Shown piece after piece: positions 8,019 to 16,658 of a stretch of 64,000 nucleotides of DNA. The stretch comes from Thermoanaerobaculales bacterium. GTDB taxonomy: Bacteria > Acidobacteriota > Thermoanaerobaculia > Thermoanaerobaculales > Sulfomarinibacteraceae. The stretch spans positions 1 to 64,000 of the forward strand of contig DAOPQC010000014.1 in the NCBI GenBank assembly GCA_035358815.1, given 5' to 3'. Position 1 is the first letter of the stretch, and every line of letters begins with the position of its first letter. A program made the translations under genes and the position numbers. The notes beneath the pieces were generated by a model that was not told where the DNA came from, did no database searches, and worked only from the letters and a program-made list of their open reading frames with translations.

Positions 8019-8930
8019 TCACGTCGCGTCGTAAAGCCGCTTGACGCAGTAGGGCCACCAACCCGGCACGCTCGACTCCGCCGGCCAGTAGCCGGAGGGC
8101 AGCCTGTCGCTCGCCACGACCTCGTCGAAGGTCGCGCCGCTGGCCTTCAACTTCGCCACCGCCTGTGACATGGCCTCGAACCACGACCGCATCACCGCGA
8201 GCTCGTCGCCACCGATCACCGGACCGTGGCCGGGACACATCGTGACCGGAGCCATGCGCTCCCAGGACCTCAGAGTCTCGATCCAGCCATTCATGTCGGT
8301 GTCCGGCTCGCCGAAGTACGGGCGCCGGCGCGCCTGGACGAGATCGCCCGCGACCACGACGCGCTCGCCAGCCAGCACCACCGACGAGGAGTCCGCCGAG
8401 TGCCCGCCGGTCCGGCGCACGACCACCCTCTCGCCGCCCAGCTCCAGGCTCTCCTCGAACCACTGCGTCGGCATCCTGAGGGAGGCCGACGGCAGCTCGT
8501 CGGCGAAGGTCGGGAACACGGCGGTGAGCCCGGCGACGGTCCGGTCGTCCCACTCGACGGCGAGGTACCGCTCCCACCTTGGCCGTCCGGCCTCGGCTGC
8601 GATCACCGGAAGGTCGGCGAACGCCCCCATCCCGAGAATGTGGTCGAGATGGGCGTGGGTCACCAGCAGAGCGAGAGCGGGTCGCTGGAACCGCGCCTCC
8701 ATGTCACGGCGGAAGCTCTCGGCAATGCGGGTGCTGAGGCTCGCATCGACGAAGAGCAGACCCTCGCCGAGCGCGACGCAGGCGATGTTCGAGCCATTGG
8801 CGTTGATGGCCATCACGACCGAGTCAGAGACCTCGACCAGCTCGTACGCGGGGGGCTCGGCAGCTTCTCCCACCAGGACAGACCCGGCGAGCAGAAGGCT
8901 CACCGCAGCACACCGGGCGAGACATCGCAT
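8019..8930 (-). CDS. Exported metallo-beta-lactamase-fold hydrolase
   Basis: A 303-residue protein with a signal peptide (MRCLARCAAVSLLLAGSVLVGEA). The MBL zinc motif THAHLDH (about residue 112) is followed by GGHSADSS, VAGD and PGHGP, which supply the remaining His and Asp ligands. It resembles periplasmic class B-like or MBL-fold hydrolases; the substrate cannot be predicted and beta-lactam activity should not be assumed. ATG 8930 is preceded by GGAGG with good spacing. Confidence 0.85.
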   Translation of the reverse strand: MRCLARCAAVSLLLAGSVLVGEAAEPPAYELVEVSDSVVMAINANGSNIACVALGEGLLFVDASLSTRIAESFRRDMEARFQRPALALLVTHAHLDHILGMGAFADLPVIAAEAGRPRWERYLAVEWDDRTVAGLTAVFPTFADELPSASLRMPTQWFEESLELGGERVVVRRTGGHSADSSSVVLAGERVVVAGDLVQARRRPYFGEPDTDMNGWIETLRSWERMAPVTMCPGHGPVIGGDELAVMRSWFEAMSQAVAKLKASGATFDEVVASDRLPSGYWPAESSVPGWWPYCVKRLYDAT

Positions 8931-9137
8931 GGCGACCTCCGTGCAATGAGCAGGCACGGCGTCAGATACGCGCTCGCCGGGGCCGTGTTGCGCGTGCCGT
9001 GCCCGGTCTCCGGAGCTCGCTCTCGCCTGCATGGGTCCGCGGTGTTGCATCCGCTTCCAGAGCCGAAACTCCGACATTCTGGAGTCGACGGGCGGTGGCC
9101 CGCTCCGTGCCGTCTCGTCTCACGACGCCGCGAAGCG

Positions 9138-9245
9138 CTACTCGGCGTTCTCCAGGTGGGCGTCGAACCGCCGGAGCTGCTCCCAGAGGACGTGCTCGAC
9201 GCTCCCGCGGGCCCGGTAGCCGTGGTCCTCGAAGGGCAGCGTCAG
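9138..9245 (-). pseudogene. Remnant of an S9 prolyl-oligopeptidase-family C-terminus
   Basis: The last 35 codons before a TAG read LPFEDHGYRARGSVEHVLWE and onward, the typical C-terminal end of S9 family peptidases, including the His of the catalytic triad in the DHGY motif. Homology stops at the stop codon of the URO-D-family gene (9242-9244), with no start codon or upstream body. It looks like a deletion junction. The rest of the 311-base gap (8931-9241) shows nothing else. Confidence 0.7.
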
Positions 9246-10225
9246 CCGCGCTCGGCGATCTCGGCGAGGAGCTCCCGGTAGAGGGCGTACATGGCGAACG
9301 GGGTGTTGTCCCGCGGCCGGTCGTCGAGGCAGGGCAGGTAGCGGCCCTGGCTCAGGAGCGGTGGCACGGTCTCCTCGACGGCGCGCCGCACCGCGGCCTC
9401 TCCCCGGAGCAGGGCCGTGCTGTCGATGCCGCCGATCAGCGCGATCTCGGGGCCGAAGTCGCGGCGCAGCGCGCGGTACTCCATGCCGGCGCTCATGATG
9501 TTGGAAATCCACAGCCCGTTGATGCCGGCATCGAGCAGCGACGGCAGCAGCTGGCGCAGGTCGCCGCCGGTGGTGCAGAGGATGCGCAGCGGCACGTCGT
9601 GCCGGGCCAGGAGATCAATCACCCTGCGGTAGCCCGGAATCGAGTAGCGGTCGAACATCGCCGGCGACACCACCGGCCCGGCGTTCGAGGCGATCGGCTC
9701 GTAGAAGGCGGCGTAGTCCACGGAGACCTCCGCCAGCACCCGCTCGAGGAGGAGGCAGTGGAACTCCGTCGTCCGCTCGAGCAGGGACTCCACCAGCGCC
9801 GGGCGATTCACCAGCGCGTCGCACGCCGCCACCAGCGAGCCCCAGTCCCCCACCCCGAGCATCTGCAGGAGCCCGCCGCCCGAGGCGTCGACGTAGAGCA
9901 CCCGTCCCTGGCGGCGCACCCGTGCGCAGCGCCGCACGAACCCGCTGGGGAGGCGGTCGGGGTCGCCGGGGTCGTAGTGCCGGGAGAAGGCCTCCGGAGA
10001 CTCGAGGAGGTCCGGGGCCATCTCGTAGAAGGGGGCGCTGCGCACCTCCAGGCCGACCGACTCGTGGGTCTCGAGCCGGAAGCGCTCGGCCACGGTCATC
10101 CCCTTGGCCAGTCCCTGGTCCCGCCACAGCTCGAGAGTCGTGTCGGCCGGCTCGAGGTCGAAGAACGGGAAGCGGTCGGTGGCCCCGCCGAGCAGGGTGG
10201 CGAGGAATCGCCCCTGCTCCGTCAT
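9242..10225 (-). CDS. Uroporphyrinogen decarboxylase-family protein (URO-D/methyltransferase fold)
   Basis: A 327-aa TIM-barrel-type protein of the URO-D superfamily, with regions ITDYAAFYEP-like (VDYAAFYEPIASNAGPVVSP), the C-terminal barrel segment LIGGIDSTALLRG and a final SQGRYLPCLDDRPRDNTPF. Besides heme UroD, this superfamily contains methyltransferases that act with corrinoid proteins. The N-terminal arginine motif of true HemE is not evident. A corrinoid-binding protein is encoded 1.2 kb away (11458), making a methyl-transfer role plausible but unproven. ATG 10225 was chosen; upstream codons are low quality. Confidence 0.78.
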   Translation of the reverse strand: MTEQGRFLATLLGGATDRFPFFDLEPADTTLELWRDQGLAKGMTVAERFRLETHESVGLEVRSAPFYEMAPDLLESPEAFSRHYDPGDPDRLPSGFVRRCARVRRQGRVLYVDASGGGLLQMLGVGDWGSLVAACDALVNRPALVESLLERTTEFHCLLLERVLAEVSVDYAAFYEPIASNAGPVVSPAMFDRYSIPGYRRVIDLLARHDVPLRILCTTGGDLRQLLPSLLDAGINGLWISNIMSAGMEYRALRRDFGPEIALIGGIDSTALLRGEAAVRRAVEETVPPLLSQGRYLPCLDDRPRDNTPFAMYALYRELLAEIAERG

Positions 10226-10446
10226 GATGCCTCGCGGCCGCGAGCAAGCCAGGACATCACCATCAGCCCCACCGCGGCCCGTTGTAACACACCGCCGCAA
10301 TCGCCGCCTCGCCAGGCGCCTCGAACCGGCGCGCGCAACCGGCCGCGGCCGCCCGCGGGCCCGGCCCCCTCCGCGCCCTCGATCGCACTGTCGTACCCTG
10401 TGCGTGCACGAGCCGGCAGCCGCTGCCGGAGATGAGGGGGAACGCG

Positions 10447-10854
10447 ATGACCGTGGCGACCTTCGTCAAGCTCTACGCCGTTGCGCTGCCGACCTTCCTG
10501 GTGATCGACCTGGTCTGGCTCGGTGTTGTCGCGCGCCCGTTCTATCAGGGCGAGATGGGTCACCTGATGCGGGCGCAGGTCAACTGGGCGGCCGCGATCG
10601 CCTTCTACCTGCTGTTCGTGGCCGGGATCGTGGTGCTGGCGGTGTGGCCCGCAGTCGAACGGCAGAGCTTCGCGCACCCCCTGGCCCTCGGCGCGCTGCT
10701 CGGGCTCGTCACGTACGCGGCGTACGACCTGACCAACCTGGCGACGCTCGAGGGCTTTCCGTTGAGGGTCGCGCTCGTCGACCTGGCGTGGGGCACGGTG
10801 CTGTGCGCGGCCGTCAGCGCGATCACCTACCGCGCGTCGCTGCTGCTGACCTGA
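10447..10854 (+). CDS. DUF2177-family inner-membrane protein
   Basis: A 135-residue protein with four predicted helices (about 5-28, 44-70, 78-100, 108-132) and the family signature regions FLVIDLVWLGVVARPFYQ and TYAAYDLTNLATL. The function of the family is not known. ATG 10447 has GAGGGGGA upstream and a TACCCT -10-like box further up (about 10396). Confidence 0.8.
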   Translation: MTVATFVKLYAVALPTFLVIDLVWLGVVARPFYQGEMGHLMRAQVNWAAAIAFYLLFVAGIVVLAVWPAVERQSFAHPLALGALLGLVTYAAYDLTNLATLEGFPLRVALVDLAWGTVLCAAVSAITYRASLLLT

Positions 10855-11039
10855 CCGCTTCCGGGCCGCCGCCCGGTGCCGCGTATCCCACTCTTGCAGA
10901 GTCGACGCACGACCCCTGCCGGGAGTGCGACAGTGGGACGCGTGGTGCCCGGCAGATCTGACCGCCGTCGCCGGCTTCGTCGCCGGCAGCCACCTGGTTG
11001 CGAGCGGCGGTAGGCTGGTGCGGTGAGGAGGGGAACACC

Positions 11040-11351
11040 ATGAAGAAGGCGTACCCGGTCCGCATGCGCATCATCGAGGTCCGCAAGAAGTGCCCCAACG
11101 GGCACCGGGCCGGCGACGAGTGGGTGGTCGATGGCTCGACCCCCGGCGGCATCTGCATGGGCTCCTTCAGCTCCTGCCTGCCGTACCTGACGGCCCTGCG
11201 CTTCGGCGCCTCCTTCCCCTGGGAGGAGCGCGAGGGCACCATCACCATCGGCTGCCCCGACCACGTCAACCAGGTCGTGTGGCGGCTCGACCGGATCGAG
11301 GGCGCCGGCCGCGGGGACGCCGAGGCGTCGGACTCAGCCCGCGCGGAGTAG
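11040..11351 (+). CDS. TIGR04076-like small protein
   Basis: A 103-residue soluble protein beginning MKKAYPVRMRIIEVRKKCP, with three conserved-looking Cys residues (KKCPNGH, GGICMG, IGCPDHVN). This pattern fits the TIGR04076 family, of unknown function and often found near metal or corrinoid proteins. The RBS GAGGAGGGGA precedes ATG 11040. The last 15 residues are low complexity. Confidence 0.7.
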   Translation: MKKAYPVRMRIIEVRKKCPNGHRAGDEWVVDGSTPGGICMGSFSSCLPYLTALRFGASFPWEEREGTITIGCPDHVNQVVWRLDRIEGAGRGDAEASDSARAE

Positions 11352-11457
11352 CCCGCCGCGCCGCGGCCCGGCGCGGTCCGCCGCCTTTGCCGGCCGCACG
11401 GTTGCGGCGGGGCGCACGACCGGTCGATAATGGCCCGCGACTCGGCGGGGGGGTGCC

Positions 11458-12102
11458 ATGGACGTCCTGCAACAGATCAGCGAGTGCTTGCAGCGGGGAG
11501 AGGACAGGAAGGTCGCCGAGCTGACCCGGCAGGCGATCGCCGACGGGCTGGCGGCCGGGCAGATTCTCAACGAGGGCCTGCTCGCGGGCATGGACGTCGT
11601 CAGCGCCCGTTTCGGGGCCAACGAGATCTTCCTGCCCGAGGTGCTGCTGGCGGCCCGCGCCATGAACGCGGGCATGGACCTCCTCAAGCCGCTGCTGATC
11701 GCCGGCGAGGTCCGCTCGCTCGGCAAGGTGGTGATCGGCACGGTCAAGGGCGACCTCCACGACATCGGCAAGAACCTGGTCGGCGTCATGCTCAAGGGCG
11801 CAGGGTACGAGGTCATCGACCTCGGCGCCAACGTCGCGCCGGAGCGCTTCGTCGAGACCGCCGAGGCCGAGGGCGCCCAGGTGGTCGGGCTGTCAGCCCT
11901 GCTCACCACCACCATGTCCGGGATGAAGGATGTGGTCGACCTGGTCAAGGGCAAGGGGCTCGAGGGCCGGGTCAAGGTCATCGTCGGCGGCGCGCCGCTG
12001 TCGCAGGCGTTCGCCGAGGAGATCGGCGCCGACGGCTACGGATACGACGCCTCGAACGCGGTGACGCTGGTCAAGCGCCTGACCGGAGTGGCCGCTCGGT
12101 GA
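11458..12102 (+). CDS. Corrinoid (B12-binding) protein of a methyltransferase system
   Basis: A 214-aa protein with an N-terminal helical cap domain (about 1-85) and a Rossmann B12-binding domain (about 90-212). The motif DLHDIGKNLVG supplies the lower axial ligand His101; VVGLSALLTTTM and VIVGGAPLSQ are the other two signature blocks. It should carry a methyl group between a substrate-specific methyltransferase and an acceptor. The URO-D-family protein at 9242 is a candidate partner. No cobalamin riboswitch is visible upstream. Confidence 0.9.
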   Translation: MDVLQQISECLQRGEDRKVAELTRQAIADGLAAGQILNEGLLAGMDVVSARFGANEIFLPEVLLAARAMNAGMDLLKPLLIAGEVRSLGKVVIGTVKGDLHDIGKNLVGVMLKGAGYEVIDLGANVAPERFVETAEAEGAQVVGLSALLTTTMSGMKDVVDLVKGKGLEGRVKVIVGGAPLSQAFAEEIGADGYGYDASNAVTLVKRLTGVAAR

Positions 12103-12121
12103 CCGAACCGCTCGCGGACCT

Positions 12122-13081
12122 CTAGACCGGGTAGCCCTCCTGCTCCATCGCCTCGAGCTCGCGGGCGATCGCCGCCCGCACCTCGGCCGGCATGTCCTTC
12201 TCCCTGGCCAACATGGCCCGCAGGCCCTTGCCGACGCCGTCGTCGATGAAGTGGGTCCGGACGAACTCCGAGCTCCAGGTCCGCTCCTCGAACGACCGGC
12301 TCTCGAGCTTCGCAAAGAAGCTCTTGATGCCGCGCTCCGGGTCCCCCTCGAGCTCCCTGAAGTACGAGCCGTAGATGTGGAGCGAGTCGCTGACGTCGAC
12401 GTAGCGGCCGACGGCGACCGGCCGCGAGACCTTGTCGGAGATCCCGGCCGCGATCTTGCGCATCAGCGTGGTCAGCGCAATGACGTTCTCGAACCAGGCC
12501 TTGAACAGGTCGCGGCTGCGCCAGTGGGTGTTCATGTTGAAGGTCAGACCGCCGTGCTCGTCCTCGAGCAGTCGCCCCCAGATCCGCTGCAGGCACGGCG
12601 GATCGTCGGTCGGCGGGTCGAGCTTGGGGTTCCAGGTGATGGCCTGGGCGCGCCGGCTGTAGCCGGTCCGGGCGAGCTTCGCGACCAGGTAGTCGACCTG
12701 GTTGATCACCTCGTCCTCGATCCGGTAGGCGAACAGCCGCTCGTGGTAGGTGTAGGTCCAGCGGGTGTCCGAGCTCGCGACCCCCTTGAGGACCTCCGCC
12801 CGCGGCTTGATCCAGTAGTCGTGGGCGCCGTGGACAACCTCCATCACGTACTCCGACAGGCCTCCCAGGCCGTCGGCGAACGAGCGGTGGAAGCGCGGCT
12901 GGGCAAACGGCTCCTCGACCGTGATGATCACCGTGGCGTCGCGGCTCGGCGGGTCGCCTGGCCGGTCGTACTCGGTGCGGATCCGCGCCCCCTTCTCCCA
13001 GACCTCCTTGATGGCACTCTCGTAGGCGTGGGGGATCGTCTTTCCGCAGATGCTCAGGACCGGGATGCTGCCTGGTTTCAT
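12122..13081 (-). CDS. Thymidylate synthase-family protein (ThyA-like), atypical
   Basis: A 319-aa protein. The central part matches the thymidylate synthase/dCMP hydroxymethylase fold: RRAQAITWNPKLD, the catalytic-Cys block DDPPCLQRIW, FNMNTHWRSRDLFKAWFENV (corresponding to the RSxD and FN motifs) and DSLHIYG (DxHIY). The N-terminal 110 residues and the C-terminal helical extension are unlike classical ThyA, and spacing differs, so dTMP synthesis is likely but not certain. It is convergent with the corrinoid gene. TATGAT lies upstream as a possible -10. Confidence 0.72.
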   Translation of the reverse strand: MKPGSIPVLSICGKTIPHAYESAIKEVWEKGARIRTEYDRPGDPPSRDATVIITVEEPFAQPRFHRSFADGLGGLSEYVMEVVHGAHDYWIKPRAEVLKGVASSDTRWTYTYHERLFAYRIEDEVINQVDYLVAKLARTGYSRRAQAITWNPKLDPPTDDPPCLQRIWGRLLEDEHGGLTFNMNTHWRSRDLFKAWFENVIALTTLMRKIAAGISDKVSRPVAVGRYVDVSDSLHIYGSYFRELEGDPERGIKSFFAKLESRSFEERTWSSEFVRTHFIDDGVGKGLRAMLAREKDMPAEVRAAIARELEAMEQEGYPV

Positions 13082-13114
13082 GGCGCCGTCTCCAGGCCGG
13101 CATCATACCTGCCC

Positions 13115-14473
13115 TCACGCATCGTGGATTCTCCGGGTGAGGAACATCGTGACCGCCAGCGCGACGATCAGGAGCACGGTTCCTCCGAGCAGGGCGAAGT
13201 CCTCCGCCTTCAGGATCGTGTAGAGCACGCCGTAGAGAGCGGTCAGCACGCCGCCGACCAGCGCCGCCGTCCCCCGCCGCCGCAGGATCGCCGCGCAGTA
13301 GAGGGTGTTGAGCGCGACCACGGTCGCGGCCGCCAGCAGGTAGGCGATGGCGAAGCCGACGTGCTCGGCCAGCGCGACCAGGATCAGGAAGAACAGGGCG
13401 AGGGCGACCCCGATCAGCAGGTACTGCACGAGGCTGAGCCGGACTCCGGTGACGAGCTCGATCAGGCCGAGCGTCAGGAAGGTGAGGGCGATGAAGAGCA
13501 GGCCGTACTTGACCGCGCGGGTGACGAGGTCATAGAGGGCGACCGGCTCGAACAGCCGCACGCCGGACGAGATCTCGTCGAGGGCGACCGCCGAGCCGAC
13601 GGTGAAGGCCTGCGGAAAGGAGCGGTTGAGCAGGGAGATCGCCCACTCGGCCGAGAAGCCGTCGTCGTCGACCGCCCGTTCGACCGGCAGCACGCCCCCG
13701 ATGAAGCTGGGGTGCGGCCAGCCGGACCTGAGCGCGGCGCGGGTGGCCTCGCCGAGGGGCAGGAAGCGGAAGCTCCCGCTGCCGCGGATCGTCAGCGGGA
13801 GCCGGACCTCGAGGCCGTCGGCGGCGGTCTCGCCCACCGCCGCGTGGAACCCGCGCGGCAGCATCTCGGCCAGGGTGGTGCCCGGCCGCAGCTGCAGCGC
13901 TCGCCCGTCGAGCTCGCCCCCGTCGGCCGCGACGATGCCGCGCGGGTCCGACAGCCCGAAGCCGACGACCGCGCTCGACCAGTCGATGCCCTCGAGCCGA
14001 TCCGCGGCGCTCAGCCCTTCCACGGCCGCGCGCGGGTCCCGGAACGATCCGGACACCACGACCTTTGCGGAGTAGACCTGAACCCGGTAGATGCCACGCC
14101 GCCTCGTCTCGGGCACCAGCTCTCCGTCCAGCGTCAGGACGTCGGGCAGGATCGCCGCCAGCCGGCGGCAGGTCTCCCATCGCTGGACCACCTCCTTGTC
14201 ACCGTCGGCGGTGATGACCTCGTCGCGCCTCTCGACCCGCTCGTTGAACGGCACGATGAGGATCGGCCCCGACAGCAGCTGTTCGCCGCTCCACGAGCCG
14301 GCGATGTCGGCGACGACCCCCTGGTAGGTCTGGTGCCGCTCGCGCACCACCGAACCCACCATCTGCAAGGGAATCAGCAGGACCAGGGCGAGCATGCCGA
14401 CGCCGATCCACCGCACCGGCCGGCTCCATCTCGCGATCAGGGACAGGCCCACGTCGGTCAGCTGTGCTGCCAT
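13115..14473 (-). CDS. creD: CreD-family inner-membrane protein
   Basis: A 452-aa protein with one N-terminal helix (about 28-48), a large periplasmic domain (about 50-330) and five or six C-terminal helices, the layout of CreD (cell envelope integrity, Cre regulon in enterobacteria). Family blocks include GPILIVPF near the N-terminus and VKYGLLFIALTFLTLGLIE. ATG 14473 has GGAGGT upstream. No creBC genes are adjacent. Confidence 0.88.
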   Translation of the reverse strand: MAAQLTDVGLSLIARWSRPVRWIGVGMLALVLLIPLQMVGSVVRERHQTYQGVVADIAGSWSGEQLLSGPILIVPFNERVERRDEVITADGDKEVVQRWETCRRLAAILPDVLTLDGELVPETRRRGIYRVQVYSAKVVVSGSFRDPRAAVEGLSAADRLEGIDWSSAVVGFGLSDPRGIVAADGGELDGRALQLRPGTTLAEMLPRGFHAAVGETAADGLEVRLPLTIRGSGSFRFLPLGEATRAALRSGWPHPSFIGGVLPVERAVDDDGFSAEWAISLLNRSFPQAFTVGSAVALDEISSGVRLFEPVALYDLVTRAVKYGLLFIALTFLTLGLIELVTGVRLSLVQYLLIGVALALFFLILVALAEHVGFAIAYLLAAATVVALNTLYCAAILRRRGTAALVGGVLTALYGVLYTILKAEDFALLGGTVLLIVALAVTMFLTRRIHDA

Positions 14474-14603
14474 GACGCCACCTCCAGTGACCGCAGCGTG
14501 CCGCTGCATCGAGCACCCAGGAGGGCCGAATCAAGGCAAACGATGGTGAATCTGTGGCGATTGTCAGTCGAATAGGCGTTGGCAAGCCGGGGTTACCCGG
14601 ACT

Positions 14604-15050
14604 ATGGCCGAGCGCCCCACCCCTGAACCCCGCCCCGCGCAGTCGCGGCTCGCCCGCTGGCTGCTCGCCGGCCTGGGAGTGCTCTGCGTGGGCCTCGGCG
14701 CCGTGGGCGTCTTCGTGCCCGGGCTGCCCACCACGGTGTTCCTGATCGCCGCGTCCTGGTGCTTCGCGCGCAGCTGTCCGTGGCTCGAGGTGCGCCTGCT
14801 GCGGGTTCCCCTGTTCGCGCCGTTCCTGGGCTTCCTGGAGCCCGGCGCACGGATGTCGCGCCGAACGGTGGCGAAGGCTCTCTTCATCATGTGGGCCGCC
14901 ATCATCGCCAGCGCCGCTGCGGTGGGGCTCGGCGATGACGGCCGGCCGGGTGTGGCCGCGGCGGTCATCGGCCTCGGCCTGGTGGGCAGCCCGCTCGTCG
15001 CGAGCCGGGGAGAGCCGCGGGCCGGCAGCAGGCCCGGAGATCGCGCCTGA
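14604..15050 (+). CDS. YbaN/DUF454-family membrane protein
   Basis: A 148-aa protein with the family core LGAVGVFVPGLPTTVFLI, then ASWCFARSCP and a second hydrophobic pair (about 88-130). The C-terminal 20 residues are polar. Function is unknown for the family. It lies divergent from creD. Confidence 0.8.
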   Translation: MAERPTPEPRPAQSRLARWLLAGLGVLCVGLGAVGVFVPGLPTTVFLIAASWCFARSCPWLEVRLLRVPLFAPFLGFLEPGARMSRRTVAKALFIMWAAIIASAAAVGLGDDGRPGVAAAVIGLGLVGSPLVASRGEPRAGSRPGDRA

Positions 15051-15201
15051 CGTCGATCGTGAGAAAGCCTCTCAGGTATCGGTGACGCGATCGCTCGCGG
15101 CCCGCTTGACAATCGACGCCGTCTCGTCGACCTTCGGACCGAGCGCCATGGAGCCGGCGGCAGACGCCGCGCCCCGCGGCCGCCCGAGGGGGGCTGGAGC
15201 G

Positions 15202-16635
15202 GTGAGATTCCAGTGCTCGGTCTGCGCCCACGTCTACGACGAGGCGGTCGAGGGCACGCCCTGGAGCGCGCTGCCCGACGACTGGGTGTGCCCGGTCTGC
15301 GGCGCCGAGCGGTCGTACTTCGAGCCGATGGGGGCGGGCGCGCCCGCCGCCACCGTCGCGGCCGCGGCCGGCGCCGAGCCCGACCTCGCGACCTACCTCG
15401 AGCCGTGGCGCAGGGCGGCGGACGACCTCGAGTCGGCGATGGCCGCGATCCAGCAGGCCGCAATCACCGGCGCGACGGTGATCGAGCCGATGCGGTCCCG
15501 CAAGAGCGTCGTGTCGTGGGACGAGATTCTCATCCAGGGTGCCCAGCTGGCGCGGCTGCCCCTGAACGAGGACCGCCCGGTGAGCACCCGAACCGTGATC
15601 GGCCCCCGCGCCCGGCACCCGATGGTCCTCGACACCCCGGTCTACGTCAGCCACATGTCGTTCGGCGCGCTGTCGCGGGAGGCCACGATCGCCCTCGCCA
15701 AGGGGAGCGCCGCGGCGGGCACCGCGGTGGGCTCGGGCGAGGGCGGGGTCCTGCCCGAGTCGCTGGCCGCGGCCCATCGCTACATCTTCGAGTACGTCCC
15801 CAACCGGTACAGCGTCAACGACGACACCCTGCGCTCGGTCGACGCAGTCGAGATCAAGGTCGGCCAGTCGGCCAAGCCGGGCCTCGGGGGCCACCTGCCG
15901 GCCAGCAAGGTGACCGACGAGATCGCCGCGATCCGCGGATTCCCGCCGGGCCGCGACATCGTCAGCCCCGCCCACTTCGCCGACATCACCAACATCGACG
16001 AGCTCCGGTCCAAGGTCGAGCTGCTGCGCGGCGCTACCGGCGGCAAGCCGATCGGCATCAAGATCGCCGCCGGCCGCATCGAGGCCGACCTCGCGGTCGC
16101 GCTCGCCGCCGGCCCCGACTTCGTCACCATCGACGGCCGTGCGGGAGGCACCGGCGCCTCGCCCAAGGTCGTCAAGGACTCGGCCGGCATCCCGACCATC
16201 TTCGCCCTGGCGAGAGCCCGCCGCTACCTCGACCAGCAAGGGGTGGCAGGGGTCTCGCTGGTGATCACCGGCGGACTGCGCGTGTCATCGGACATCGCGA
16301 AGGCGCTCGCCATGGGCGCCGATGCGGTGGCCGTCGCCACCGCCGCGATGATCGCCATCGGCTGCCAGCAGTACCGGATCTGCCACACCGGACGGTGCCC
16401 GGTCGGCATCGCCACCCACGACCCGGAGCTGCGGGCACGGCTCGACGTCGAGCTGTCGGCGAGGCGGGCCGCCAACTTCCTGCGCGTGACCACCGCCGAG
16501 CTGCAGGCCTTCGCGCGGCTGACCGGCCACGACGACATCCACCAGCTCAGCGTCAACGACCTCCGGACCACGAGCTCGGAGATTGCAGACCACACAACCA
16601 TTGCCCATGTGGGCGAGCCCGAACGGACGGGCTGA
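15202..16635 (+). CDS. Rubredoxin-FMN glutamate synthase (GltB2-like) fusion oxidoreductase
   Basis: A rubredoxin domain (about 1-45; CSVC and CPVC) is joined to a glutamate-synthase FMN/Fe-S domain (about 75-470). Landmarks are YVSHMSFGALS, GSGEGG, FVTIDGRAGGTGASP and the cysteine block CQQYRICHTGRCPVG for a 3Fe-4S cluster. There is no glutaminase domain, so it would use free ammonia or another substrate, with the rubredoxin as built-in electron donor. GTG 15202 was chosen because AGGGGGG lies upstream and the domain starts at once; in-frame ATG 15148 is the alternative. Rubrerythrin follows 23 bases later, suggesting one operon. Confidence 0.88.
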   Translation: MRFQCSVCAHVYDEAVEGTPWSALPDDWVCPVCGAERSYFEPMGAGAPAATVAAAAGAEPDLATYLEPWRRAADDLESAMAAIQQAAITGATVIEPMRSRKSVVSWDEILIQGAQLARLPLNEDRPVSTRTVIGPRARHPMVLDTPVYVSHMSFGALSREATIALAKGSAAAGTAVGSGEGGVLPESLAAAHRYIFEYVPNRYSVNDDTLRSVDAVEIKVGQSAKPGLGGHLPASKVTDEIAAIRGFPPGRDIVSPAHFADITNIDELRSKVELLRGATGGKPIGIKIAAGRIEADLAVALAAGPDFVTIDGRAGGTGASPKVVKDSAGIPTIFALARARRYLDQQGVAGVSLVITGGLRVSSDIAKALAMGADAVAVATAAMIAIGCQQYRICHTGRCPVGIATHDPELRARLDVELSARRAANFLRVTTAELQAFARLTGHDDIHQLSVNDLRTTSSEIADHTTIAHVGEPERTG

Positions 16636-16658
16636 CCACCCTCGGAAAGGAGCGAGTG

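Noticed and set aside
8019..8930. Annotation of the metallo-hydrolase as an antibiotic-resistance beta-lactamase
   Set aside because: Only the general MBL fold and zinc motifs are visible. Nothing specific to true class B beta-lactamases supports that label.
11352..11457. Cobalamin riboswitch before the corrinoid-protein gene
   Set aside because: No B12-box or matching stem pattern could be found in the 106-base gap.
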